Below are positions 11,326-24,199 of a stretch of 64,000 nucleotides of DNA, one piece after another. The stretch's first letter is position 1; each line of letters opens with the position of its first letter. Both the position numbers and the translations under genes were made by a program. The DNA is from Vicia villosa (lineage: Eukaryota; Streptophyta; Magnoliopsida; Fabales; Fabaceae). The stretch covers positions 248,001-312,000 of the forward strand of contig NW_026705576.1 of NCBI RefSeq assembly GCF_029867415.1, written 5' to 3'. A model generated the notes under the pieces. It had not been told where the DNA came from. It saw only the letters and a program-made list of their open reading frames with translations, and did not search any database.

Positions 11326-14300
11326 TTAGACAAAGAGTTTCGGGTAGGAGTCCTTCATCTGGCTCTCCAATTCCCACGTAACATTTCCACCGGCTGGTCC
11401 TCCCCAAGCTACTCTGACTAATGCTATCTCCTTGCCACGCAATTGTTTCACCTTCCGATCTTCAATCCTCATAGGCAAAGTTTCAACTGTCAGATTATTT
11501 TTTACCTGTACCTCATCGACTTGGATCACATGAGATGGATCAGCAATGTACTTCCTCAACTGCGACACATGGAATACATCATGCAGATTCGCAAGTGTCG
11601 GTGGCAACGCAATGTGATACGCCACTTCTCCAACCCTCTCCGTAATTTGAAACGGACCAATAAAACGCGGAGTCAACTTCCTTGACTTCAGTGCTCTACC
11701 AACACCAGTTGTAGGAGTCACCCTCAAGAACACATGATCTCCTTCTTGAAATTCAAGTGTCCTCCTTCTTTTATCATGATAACTCTTCTGCCGACTCTGA
11801 GAAGTCTTCATCTTCTCCTGAATCATCTTAATCCTTTCTGTTGTCTCCTGAACAATTTCCGGCCCAATCACAGCACTTTCGCCAGATTCGTACCAACATA
11901 AAGGCGTTCTACACCTCCGACCATACAAAGCTTCAAACGGAGCCATACCAATACTCGAGTGAAAACTATTATTGTAAGTAAATTCGATCAAGGGTAGATA
12001 ACTATCCCAAGCACCGCCCTTTTCCAACACACAAGCACGCAACAAATCTTCTAGTGATTGAATAGTTCTTTCTGTCTGTCCATCCGTCTGTGGATGATAA
12101 GCAGAACTCAATCTCAACTTAGTACCCAAAGCCTTCTGCAAACCTTCCCAGAATCTGGATGTAAACCTTGGATCTCTATCTGACACGATACTCGAAGGAA
12201 TACCATGTAAACTCACTATCCTTTCAATATACAATTGAGCCAGCTTCTTCATTGGGTAATCCATTCTCATTGGTATAAAGTGAGCAGACTTTGTCAACCT
12301 GTCCACAATAACCCAAATAGCTTCACAATTCTTCACCGTCCTCGGCAAACCTGAAACAAAATCCATAGATATACTATCCCACTTCCATTCTGGAATAAAT
12401 AACCGTTGCATAGCTCCATACGGCTTCTGATGCTCAATCTTCGACTTCTGACAAGTCAAACAAGCATAGACAAATTCAGCTATTTCCTTTTTCATTCCAG
12501 GCCACCAAAACGGCTTCTTTAAGTCATGATACATCTTGGTAGCACCAGGATGAATACTCAATCCGCTACGATGTCCTTCTTCAAGAATACTCTTCCTCAA
12601 TTCGGCAACATCAGGAACACAAACATGATTACCAAACCTCATTATACCATTCTCGTCGATTATGAATTCACCTCCTTTATCTTGGTTAATCAGAGTCAAC
12701 TTATCAACCAACTCTACATCAGTCTTCTGACCTTCTCGGATTTCCTCAAGAATACTGCTAGTCAGCTTCAGCATACCCAATTTAACACTGGTAGGAGTGT
12801 CTTCACATACCAAACTCAAATCTCGGAATTGCTCAATTAAATCCAATTCTCTCACCATCAACATAGACATATGCAAGGACTTCCTACTCAATGCATCGGC
12901 AACAACGTTTGCTTTACCCGGATGATAATTCAGTTCAAAATCATAATCCTTGAGAAATTCTAACCATCTTCTTTGTCTCATATTCAGCTCTTTTTGGTCA
13001 AAGAGATACTTCAAACTCTTGTGATCACTAAATACTTCAAACCGTGAACCATATAGGTAATGCCTCCACAATTTCAACACAAATACCACTGCTGCCAACT
13101 CTAAGTCATGAGTCAGATAGTTTCTCTCATGCACTTTGAGTTGTCTCGACGCATAAGCGACTACCTGTTGATTCTGCATTAGTACACCTCCTAATCCCGA
13201 CAACGAAGCATCACAATAAACAACAAAAGATTCCGCCGGATTCGGCAAAATCAAGATCGGCGCACTAGTCAACCTCTTCTTCAACTCTTGGAATCCTTCT
13301 TCACATTTCGAATCCCACACAAAAGCTTGACCCTTCCTAGTCAACTTAGTTAACGGCAACGCTAACTTTGAAAAACCTTCAATGAACTTTCTATAGTAAC
13401 CCGCAAGACCAAGGAAACTACGGATTTCGGAAACTGACTTCGGAGCTTCCCACTGAGACACTGCTTCTACTTTCGTTGGGTCAACGGCAATACCATCCTT
13501 AGAAATTACATGCCCAAGAAAGCTCACTTCATTTAACCAGAACTCACACTTTGACAGTTTTGCATAAAGTCTCTTTTCCTTCAATAGTTCCAATACCACT
13601 CTAAGATGATTTGCATGCTCTTCTTCATTCTTAGAATATATTAAAATATCATCAATAAATACTACTACGAACTGATCCAGATAAGGATGGAAGATCCTAT
13701 TCATATACTCCATGAAAACCCCCGGCGCATTGGTTACTCCAAATGGCATCACTGTATATTCGTAATGACCATACCTCGTTCTAAATGCCGTTTTCTGAAT
13801 ATCGTTCGTCTTCACCCGAATCTGATGATATCCCGACCTCAAATCAATTTTGCTGAACACACAAGCTCCAACCAGTTGATCCATCAAATCATCAATCCTC
13901 GGCAAGGGATACCGATTCTTGATAGTAACCTTGTTCAGTTGTCTGTAATCCACACACAACCTCATTGAACCTTCTTTCTTCTTCACTAGTAACACCGGTG
14001 CACCCCACGGTGAGACACTAGGACGAATAAATTTCTTCTCAAGTAATTCTTCCAATTGACTCTTCAACTCAGTCAATTCCGATGCCGACATACGATAAGG
14101 CGCCATCGACACAGGACTAGTCCCAGGAATTAATTCAATAGCAAAATCTACCTCCCTCTCTGGCGGTAATTCTCTTACATCTTCGGGGAAAACTTCCGGA
14201 AATTCACATACTACCGGTAAGTCACTACTCACCGCTTTCTTTTTCACTTCCATGGACGCAATCAACATAAACACGGCAGCTCCGTCCTTCATTGCTTTAT

Positions 14301-15694
14301 CCACTTGTCTAGCCGTCAACTCTAAGTCCTCAACACTGACATCTTCAGGAAAAATAACCGTTTTCGTGAAACAGTTGATATGAACCCGGTTAAATTGCAA
14401 CCAATTCATGCCCAGGATAATATCCAGTTGTTCCAACGGAAGGCACACTAAGTCCATTCCGAATTCTCTACCAAAAATATCAATTGGACAGTTTAAACAA
14501 GCAAACGAAGTAGTCACTGAACCCGACGCAGGAGTGTCAATGATCATACTTCCATTAATCTCAGATATTTCCAAATTCAGTCGCTTAGCACAATCCAATG
14601 AAATAAACGAGTGAGTTGCTCCAGTATCTATTACTGCAATTAAAGGAGTGCCATGGATAAAACACGTACCTTTAATCAACCGATCCTCTGGAGTAGTCTC
14701 TGAACCAGATAAGGCGAACACCTTGCCACCAGCTTGATTCTTCCTCGGCTTAGGACACTTAGGACTAATATGACCTTCTTCCCCGCAGTTGAAACAAGTT
14801 ACAGTGTTCCCTTTGCACTCAATAGCAATGTGACCTGCCTTTCCACATCTATAGCACTTCTTTTCCTCGCTTTTGCACTCGTGAATGCGATGTCCAGGTT
14901 CTCCACACTTGAAGCACGTAATAGGGGCACTAGAGTCTCCCCCACTAGGCTTCTTCCAGCCTCCAGCTTTCTGGTTACCCTTACCATATGGCTTACCACG
15001 ATCCATATGCTTTTTCCCTTTCCTGTCGACTAACTCGCGAGAGTGTGACGACTTCAGTTTAATATTGTCCTCTTCAAAGATTCGGCTGCAGTCAACCAAA
15101 TCGACAAACCTACGAATCCTCTGGTATCTGATACCCTGTTTAATCTCATCACGGAGACCATTCTCAAACTTAACACACTTCGAGAACTCGCTAGCCTCAT
15201 CATTGTTGTAGTGGACATAATACTTTGCCAGTTCAACAAACTTGGACGCATACTCCGGCACAGTCATGTTACCTTGTGTCAGCTCCAAAAATTCAATCTC
15301 TTTCCTGCCTCTAACATCCTCAGGAAAGTACCTCCGCAAGAATTCTCTCTTTAACACAGCCCAAGTGATTGCAATACCTGCATCTTGCAGTTCGTCCCTA
15401 CTAGCCATCCACCAATCATCAGCTTCCTCAGACAGCATGTGAGTACCATATCTCACCTTCAGATTTTCGTCACAATCAATCACCCGGAAGATCCTTTCAA
15501 TTTCCTTCAGCCACTTCTGAGCGCCTTCGGGATCGTGAGTGCCTTTGAACAACGGAGGGTTGTTCCTCTGAAAAACTATTCAGCTGCCTGTCAGCACCAA
15601 TTCCAGCTCCATTGGCATTCCCTCCCAACACACCAGCAATCATACCGAGAGCCTCAGCAATCGCGTCGTCATTTCTTCCTCCTCTTCCGGCCAT
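11326..15694 (-). pseudogene. Tekay gag-pol, copy 1 (one frameshift near the gag start)
   Basis: It would encode capsid, protease, reverse transcriptase, RNase H and integrase of a chromovirus. Gag probably starts with MAGRGGRND at 15694. That frame is thrown off at an A5 run (15571-15575; T5 on the coding strand) and closes at 15497. The downstream frame is open for 1408 codons (15552-11326). In codons from 15552: capsid 1-165, three zinc knuckles ([27 protein letters not shown]) at 213-266, protease DTGATHSF near 309, reverse transcriptase with FIDDILIYS near 632, RNase H 775-890, integrase H2C2 motif 1001-1034, catalytic core with [10 protein letters not shown] near 1153, and a chromodomain-like end (VTWELESQM). 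Codon 813 is Leu (CTG) where copy 2 has Pro. Confidence 0.92.
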
Positions 15695-15814
15695 TGTTCT
15701 GCTAAATATCAAACAATATTTATTAGAACAAGCAGTATCGATAGTGTCAATCTTACACTAATCGCATACGAGGGATCAACTGACACTAAGACTCTGACTC
15801 AAACGACCGACTAT

Positions 15815-15826
15815 GCTCTGATACCA
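15815..15826 (-). promoter_or_regulatory. Primer binding site, body 1
   Basis: The minus strand reads TGGTATCAGAGC, complementary to the 3' end of initiator tRNA-Met. It lies four bases inside the LTR that starts at 15831 and primes minus-strand DNA synthesis in this family. Confidence 0.9.
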
Positions 15827-15830
15827 CTAT

Positions 15831-17739
15831 TGTAACACCCTTCTAATACCCGGCATAAATAATAAACAATAATCAGAGTAAACATGAATAAGGGCATTAC
15901 AACTTCCAATTAACTAAACAATAATACTCATGTCATGCCATAAAAGAGAACGTCAACCAAATTTATTCAGATCATCATGTTTAACACAGCGGAATTATCT
16001 TTAACATCTGAATAACAAATAGCCAAGTCACAGACTTAGAACATCAACATAAAATCCATCCAAAATAAAAAGAGTTTAACAAGTAACTCTAAACGACGCC
16101 CCCAGTGTTACACGACCAGAGCATGACACGGACCCAACTGACTCTAACGAACTACTTGACGAGCTAATCCTCACCAAGTACGAGAGCTACTCCTCAATCT
16201 GAAAAATAACAACAGTAAGGGTGAGTCTCATTCACATTTAACTAATGTTATAAGATATAGATAATAAAATATCATTTCACATGCCATTCACCCAATCACA
16301 GTTATGATCAGATTCAAACCATACAATCATCAAGCAAACAACCAAATTAACACATATTATAACATTGGACAATCTTCCATTCATGTTATAATAGCAAAAC
16401 AGCCTAATGCAATGCAACTACATGCATGTGGTACCAAAATCTGGGATAACCCAACTCACCGACCCACCATCGTCAAGGATACGGTAACACCCACTCACTA
16501 ATTCCACACAATGGGAATTAGCTACCACTGATCCACCATCGTCAAGGACCAGCCACATAATGATTATGAATGCATGCATTAACCATAACATGCTCATCAC
16601 CCACATAAATCGATCAATGTCATAATCATTAATAAAACACACATTTCACGCCAACAATACATGTATAATAAACACCAGTTATAACCACAACATCATACAG
16701 GTAAAACATTCATTAGGGTACCTATAAACATATCCCACCACAACCAAATAAGATCGAGTGTTAAAAATAATTCAAGCCACAACTCAAAACACCATTTGAG
16801 TATTTAAATTATTAGATTAGCTTCACTGTACTCGAAACGGCACCAAAATCCGGTTTACGGTTCAAAAGTTACACATTTTTAAACTTTTCAAAACGGCCTG
16901 TCGCAACAACTAACAGCACGCGGCGCCACACACATTCGCGGCGCGGAACGAATCGGAACAACGCCTTCGCGGCGCAAACAAGATTTCGCGGCGCGGAACG
17001 AGAAGGAACTACGCCTTCGCGGCGCGGCCATACGCTCGCGGCGCGTACTGAGCACAACAAAAACTCCCTGGCCTTCTGCCAAGCAGTTCGCGGCGCCAAC
17101 TCCTGGACGCGGCGCGAACTGGCGATTTCCAGCGCTCCGGATAGCAGAAAACAGCCTGCGATTTCGTCCCTCTTTCACCAGATCACTACCAAACCAATCT
17201 CATTCCAACCAGATTTCGCATACAGTGACATAACACATATTATAACACATTTATAATACATTCAACCATCCAATTATCACCAATACATGATCAATACAAT
17301 TATTATAACTCAATTCTCCCAAAACCTAACATTTCTACAACCTAAGCATAACCCAATTGATCCGAATAACACGATCAAATTCTATCATACTACCTATAAT
17401 CCTATAATAGAAGATAAACGGAAGAGTCCCCCCTTACCTGAAGGTTGATTCTTCGCTCTTCCTCGCATCGCACTTCTTCACTCTTCTCCTCTTTTCACGT
17501 TCAGACTTCTTCTCTTCTCCTTAGTTCTATTCCTCTTTTCCACAATCCCTCTATTTTTCTATTTTATGAAAATAAGCCTATCATTAGTAATGGGCTTCAC
17601 CACTGACACCCCCCTTCTACTACAAGCGACACTGGCCCATTAGCCTCATTATTTCCATTATTCTCAGTTAACTCAAATAATTCTAATATTTAATCCAAAA
17701 ATTAATTAAATTAAATAAAGAATTTTATGGGGTGTTACA
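15831..17739 (-). repeat. Tekay LTR, middle copy, recombinant
   Basis: 1909 bp, shared between the two bodies. From 15831 to 17180 it agrees with the right LTR at all six sites that separate the right LTR from the left one, including the 10-bp insert. From 17401 onward it agrees with the left LTR at all four separating sites. The exchange therefore lies between 17180 and 17401. I found no base private to this copy. Confidence 0.93.
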
Positions 17740-17781
17740 ACTCTCCCCCACTAGAAAAGTTTTCTTCCTCGAAAACATACC

Positions 17782-20700
17782 TTAGACAAAGAGTTTCGGG
17801 TAGGAGTCCTTCATCTGGCTCTCCAATTCCCACGTAACATTTCCACCGGCTGGTCCTCCCCAAGCTACTCTGACTAATGCTATCTCCTTGCCACGCAATT
17901 GTTTTACCTTCCGATCTTCAATCCTCATAGGCAAAGTTTCAACTGTCAGATTATTCTTTACCTGTACCTCATCGACTTGGATCACATGAGATGGATCAGC
18001 AATGTACTTCCTCAACTGCGACACATGGAATACATCATGCAGATTCGCAAGTGTCGGTGGCAACGCAATGTGATACGCCACTTCTCCAACCCTCTCCGTA
18101 ATTTGAAACGGACCAATAAAACGCGGAGTCAACTTCCTTGACTTCAGTGCTCTACCAACACCAGTTGTAGGAGTCACCCTCAAGAACACATGATCTCCTT
18201 CTTGAAATTCAAGTGTCCTCCTTCTTTTATCATGATAACTCTTCTGCCGACTCTGAGAAGTCTTCATCTTCTCCTGAATCATCTTAATCCTTTCTGTTGT
18301 CTCCTGAACAATTTCCGGCCCAATCACAGCACTTTCGCCAGATTCGTACCAACATAAAGGCGTTCTACACCTCCGACCATACAAAGCTTCAAACGGAGCC
18401 ATACCAATACTCGAGTGAAAACTATTATTGTAAGTAAATTCGATCAAGGGTAGATAACTATCCCAAGCACCGCCCTTTTCCAACACACAAGCACGCAACA
18501 AATCTTCTAGTGATTGAATAGTTCTTTCTGTCTGTCCATCCGTCTGTGGATGATAAGCAGAACTCAATCTCAACTTAGTACCCAAAGCCTTCTGCAAACC
18601 TTCCCAGAATCTGGATGTAAACCTTGGATCTCTATCTGACACGATACTCGAAGGAATACCATGTAAACTCACTATCCTTTCAATATACAATTGAGCCAGC
18701 TTCTTCATTGGGTAATCCATTCTCATTGGTATAAAGTGAGCAGACTTTGTCAACCTGTCCACAATAACCCAAATAGCTTCACAATTCTTCACCGTCCTCG
18801 GCAAACCTGAAACAAAATCCATAGATATACTATCCCACTTCCATTCTGGAATAAATAACCGTTGCATAGCTCCATACGGCTTCTGATGCTCAATCTTCGA
18901 CTTCTGACAAGTCAAACAAGCATAGACAAATTCAGCTATTTCCTTTTTCATTCCAGGCCACCAAAACGGCTTCTTTAAGTCATGATACATCTTGGTAGCA
19001 CCAGGATGAATACTCAATCCGCTACGATGTCCTTCTTCAAGAATACTCTTCCTCAATTCGGCAACATCAGGAACACAAACATGATTACCAAACCTCATTA
19101 TACCATTCTCGTCGATTATGAATTCACCTCCTTTATCTTGGTTAATCAGAGTCAACTTATCAACCAACTCTACATCAGTCTTCTGACCTTCTCGGATTTC
19201 CTCAAGAATACTGCTAGTCAGCTTCAGCATACCCAATTTAACACTGGTAGGAGTGTCTTCACATACCAAACTCAAATCTCGGAATTGCTCAATTAAATCC
19301 AATTCTCTCACCATCAACATAGACATATGCAAGGACTTCCTACTCAATGCATCGGCAACAACGTTTGCTTTACCCGGATGATAATTCAGTTCAAAATCAT
19401 AATCCTTGAGAAATTCTAACCATCTTCTTTGTCTCATATTCAGCTCTTTTTGGTCAAAGAGATACTTCAAACTCTTGTGATCACTAAATACTTCAAACCG
19501 TGAACCATATAGGTAATGCCTCCACAATTTCAACACAAATACCACTGCTGCCAACTCTAAGTCATGAGTCGGATAGTTTCTCTCATGCACTTTGAGTTGT
19601 CTCGACGCATAAGCGACTACCTGTTGATTCTGCATTAGTACACCTCCTAATCCCGACAACGAAGCATCACAATAAACAACAAAAGATTCCGCCGGATTCG
19701 GCAAAATCAAGATCGGCGCACTAGTCAACCTCTTCTTCAACTCTTGGAATCCTTCTTCACATTTCGAATCCCACACAAAAGCTTGACCCTTCCTAGTCAA
19801 CTTAGTTAACGGCAACGCTAACTTTGAAAAACCTTCAATGAACTTTCTATAGTAACCCGCAAGACCAAGGAAACTACGGATTTCGGAAACTGACTTCGGA
19901 GCTTCCCACTGAGACACTGCTTCTACTTTCGTTGGGTCAACGGCAATACCATCCTTAGAAATTACATGCCCAAGAAAGCTCACTTCATTTAACCAGAACT
20001 CACACTTTGACAGTTTTGCATAAAGTCTCTTTTCCTTCAATAGTTCCAATACCACTCTAAGATGATTTGCATGCTCTTCTTCATTCTTAGAATATATTAA
20101 AATATCATCAATAAATACTACTACGAACTGATCCAGATAAGGATGGAAGATCCTATTCATATACTCCATGAAAACCCCCGGCGCATTGGTTACTCCAAAT
20201 GGCATCACTGTATATTCGTAATGACCATACCTCGTTCTAAATGCCGTTTTCTGAATATCGTTCGTCTTCACCCGAATCTGATGATATCCCGACCTCAAAT
20301 CAATTTTGCTGAACACACAAGCTCCAACCAGTTGATCCATCAAATCATCAATCCTCGGCAAGGGATACCGATTCTTGATAGTAACCTTGTTCAGTTGTCT
20401 GTAATCCACACACAACCTCATTGAACCTTCTTTCTTCTTCACTAGTAACACCGGTGCACCCCACGGTGAGACACTAGGACGAATAAATTTCTTCTCAAGT
20501 AATTCTTCCAATTGACTCTTCAACTCAGTCAATTCCGATGCCGACATACGATAAGGCGCCATCGACACAGGACTAGTCCCAGGAATTAATTCAATAGCAA
20601 AATCTACCTCCCTCTCTGGCGGTAATTCTCTTACATCTTCGGGGAAAACTTCCGGAAATTCACATACTACCGGTAAGTCACTACTCACCGCTTTCTTTTT

Positions 20701-22150
20701 CACTTCCATGGACGCAATCAACATAAACACGGCAGCTCCGTCCTTCATTGCTTTATCCACTTGTCTAGCCGTCAACTCTAAGTCCTCAACACTGACATCT
20801 TCAGGAAAAATAACCGTTTTCGTGAAACAGTTGATATGAACCCGGTTAAATTGCAACCAATTCATGCCCAGGATAATATCCAGTTGTTCCAACGGAAGGC
20901 ACACTAAGTCCATTCCGAATTCTCTACCAAAAATATCAATTGGACAGTTTAAACAAGCAAACGAAGTAGTCACTGAACCCGACGCAGGAGTGTCAATGAT
21001 CATACTTCCATTAATCTCAGATATTTCCAAATTCAGTCGCTTAGCACAATCCAATGAAATAAACGAGTGAGTTGCTCCAGTATCTATTACTGCAATTAAA
21101 GGAGTGCCATGGATAAAACACGTACCTTTAATCAACCGATCCTCTGGAGTAGTCTCTGAACCAGATAAGGCGAACACCTTGCCACCAGCTTGATTCTTCC
21201 TCGGCTTAGGACACTTAGGACTAATATGACCTTCTTCCCCGCAGTTGAAACAAGTTACAGTGTTCCCTTTGCACTCAATAGCAATGTGACCTGCCTTTCC
21301 ACATCTATAGCACTTCTTTTCCTCGCTTTTGCACTCGTGAATGCGATGTCCAGGTTCTCCACACTTGAAGCACGTAATAGGGGCACTAGAGTCTCCCCCA
21401 CTAGGCTTCTTCCAGCCTCCAGCTTTCTGGTTACCCTTACCATATGGCTTACCACGATCCATATGCTTTTTCCCTTTCCTGTCGACTAACTCGCGAGAGT
21501 GTGACGACTTCAGTTTAATATTGTCCTCTTCAAAGATTCGGCTGCAGTCAACCAAATCGACAAACCTACGAATCCTCTGGTATCTGATACCCTGTTTAAT
21601 CTCATCACGGAGACCATTCTCAAACTTAACACACTTCGAGAACTCGCTAGCCTCATCATTGTTGTAGTGGACATAATACTTTGCCAGTTCAACAAACTTG
21701 GACGCATACTCCGGCACAGTCATGTTACCTTGTGTCAGCTCCAAAAATTCAATCTCTTTCCTGCCTCTAACATCCTCAGGAAAGTACCTCCGCAAGAATT
21801 CTCTCTTTAACACAGCCCAAGTGATTGCAATACCTGCATCTTGCAGTTCGTCCCTACTAGCCATCCACCAATCATCAGCTTCCTCAGACAGCATGTGAGT
21901 ACCATATCTCACCTTCAGATTTTCGTCACAATCAATCACCCGGAAGATCCTTTCAATTTCCTTCAGCCACTTCTGAGCGCCTTCGGGATCGTGAGTGCCT
22001 TTGAACAACGGAGGGTTGTTCCTCTGAAAAACTATTCAGCTGCCTGTCAGCACCAATTCCAGCTCCATTGGCATTCCCTCCCAACACACCAGCAATCATA
22101 CCGAGAGCCTCAGCAATCGCGTCGTCATTTCTTCCTCCTCTTCCGGCCAT
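17782..22150 (-). pseudogene. Tekay gag-pol, copy 2 (same frameshift as copy 1)
   Basis: The domain order and length match copy 1. The gag start is at 22150, with the same A5 run at 22027-22031 (plus strand) shifting the frame, and 1408 open codons from 22008 to 17782. The only protein difference I see from copy 1 is codon 813: CCG (Pro) here, in the conserved N-Y-P-T-H-D segment of RNase H, against CTG (Leu) in copy 1. Silent or non-coding differences occur near the 3' end (around 17904 and 17956). Because the shift is shared, it predates the duplication. Apart from it the frame looks complete, which suggests the original insertion was young. Confidence 0.92.
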
Positions 22151-22270
22151 TGTTCTGCTAAATATCAAACAATATTTATTAGAACAAGCAGTATCGATAG
22201 TGTCAATCTTACACTAATCGCATACGAGGGATCAACTGACACTAAGACTCTGACTCAAACGACCGACTAT

Positions 22271-22282
22271 GCTCTGATACCA
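22271..22282 (-). promoter_or_regulatory. Primer binding site, body 2
   Basis: The minus strand reads TGGTATCAGAGC, identical in sequence and spacing to the site in body 1 (exactly 6456 bp away). Confidence 0.9.
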
Positions 22283-22286
22283 CTAT

Positions 22287-24194
22287 TGTAACACCCTTCT
22301 AATACCCGGCATAAATAATAAACAATAATCAGAGTAAACATGAATAAGGGCATTACAACTTCCAATTAACTAAACAATAATACTCATGTCATGCCATAAA
22401 AGAGAACGTCAACCAAATTTATTCAGATCATCATGTTTAACACAGCGGAATTATCTTTAACATCTGAATAACAAATAGCCAAGTCACAGACTTAGAACAT
22501 CAACATAAAATCCATCCAAAATAAAAAGAGTTTAACAAGTAACTCTAAACGACGCCCCCAGTGTTACACGACCAGAGCATGACACGGACCCAACTGACTC
22601 TAACGAACTACTTGACGAGCTAATCCTCACCAAGTACGAGAGCTACTCCTCAATCTGAAAAATAACAACAGTAAGGGTGAGTCTCATTCACATTTAACTA
22701 ATGTTATAAGATATAGATAATAAAATATCATTTCACATGCCATTCACCCAATCACAGTTATGATCAGATTCAAACCATACAATCATCAAGCAAACAACCA
22801 AATTAACACATATTATAACATTGGACAATCTTCCATTCATGTTATAATAGCAAAACAGCCTAATGCAATGCAACTACATGCATGTGGTACCAAAATCTGG
22901 GATAACCCAACTCACCGACCCACCATCGTCAAGGATACGGTAACACCCACTCACTAATTCCACACAATGGGAATTAGCTACCACTGATCCACCATCGTCA
23001 AGGACCAGCCACATAATGATTATGAATGCATGCATTAACCATAACATGCTCATCACCCACATAAATCGATCAATGTCATAATCATTAATAAAACACACAT
23101 TTCACGCCAACAATACATGTATAATAAACACCAGTTATAACCACAACATCATACAGGTAAAACATTCATTAGGGTACCTATAAACATATCCCACCACAAC
23201 CAAATAAGATCGAGTGTTAAAAATAATTCAAGCCACAACTCAAAACACCATTTGAGTATTTAAATTATTAGATTAGCTTCACTGTACTCGAAACGGCACC
23301 AAAATCCGGTTTATGGTTCAAAAGTTACACATTTTTAAACTTTTCAAAACGGCCTGTCGCAACAACTAACAGCACGCGGCGCCACACACATTCGCGGCGC
23401 GGAACGAATCGGAACAACGCCTTCGCGGCGCAAACAAGATTTCGCGGCGCGGAACGAGAAGGAACTACGCCTTCGCGGCGCGGCCATACGCTCGCGGCGC
23501 GTACTGAGCACAACAAAAACTCCCTGGCCTTCTGCCAAGCAGTTCGCGGTGCCAACTCCTGGACGCGGCGCGAACTGGCGATTTCCAGCGCTCCGGATAG
23601 CAGAAAACAGCCTGCGATTTCGTCCCTCTTTCACCAGATCACTACCAAACCAATCTCATTCCAACCAGATTTCGCATACAGTGACATAACACATATTATA
23701 ACACATTTATAATACATTCAACCATCCAATTATCACCAATACATGATCAATACAATTATTATAACTCAATTCTCCCAAAACCTAACATTTCTACAACCTA
23801 AGCATAACCCAATTGATCCGAATAACACGATCAAATTCTATCATACTACCTATAATCTCATAATAGAAGATAAACGGAAGAGTCCCCCCTTACCTGAAGG
23901 TTGATTCTTCGCTCTTCCTCGCGTCGCACTTCTTCACTCTTCTCCTCTTTTCACGTTCAGACTTCTTCTCTTCTCCTTAGTTCTATTCCTCTTTTCCACA
24001 ATCCCTCTATTTTTCTATTTTATGAAAATAAGCCTATCATTAGTAATGGGCTTCACCACTGACACCCCCTTCTACTACAAGCGACACTGGCCCATTAGCC
24101 TCATTATTTCCATTATTCTCAGTTAACTCAAATAATTCTAATATTTAATCCAAAAATTAATTAAATTAAATAAATAATTTTATGGGGTGTTACA
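22287..24194 (-). repeat. Tekay LTR, right copy (5' LTR of body 2)
   Basis: 1908 bp. It would drive transcription of body 2 on the minus strand. Besides the markers shared with the left part of the middle LTR, it has two private C-to-T changes at CpG sites (near 23313 and 23550, the latter in one of the CGCGGCGC motifs) and private changes at about 23855, 23922, 24068 and 24174. Confidence 0.95.
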
Positions 24195-24199
24195 ACAGA

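Larger units (their letters stand above)
9385..24194 (-). mobile_element. Tekay-type Ty3/gypsy tandem array: three LTRs, two bodies
   Basis: LTR (9385-11283), body (11284-15830), LTR (15831-17739), body (17740-22286) and LTR (22287-24194), all on the minus strand. The 5-bp duplication ACAGA flanks only the outside (9380-9384 and 24195-24199), so one insertion event produced the locus. LTRs begin TGTAACACCC and end GGGTGTTACA. Each body has an initiator-tRNA-Met-type primer site, a purine tract and one long gag-pol frame. The bodies are both 4547 bp and differ at only a few sites. The middle LTR is a mosaic of the outer two, so the tandem arose by unequal LTR recombination. Chromovirus (Tekay/Del) assignment rests on the integrase and the chromodomain-like C terminus. 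Confidence 0.95.

Noticed and set aside
11443..15442. Plus-strand frames of 66-108 codons across the Tekay bodies.
   Set aside because: They are antisense shadows of the gag-pol frame and repeat identically in both copies for that reason.
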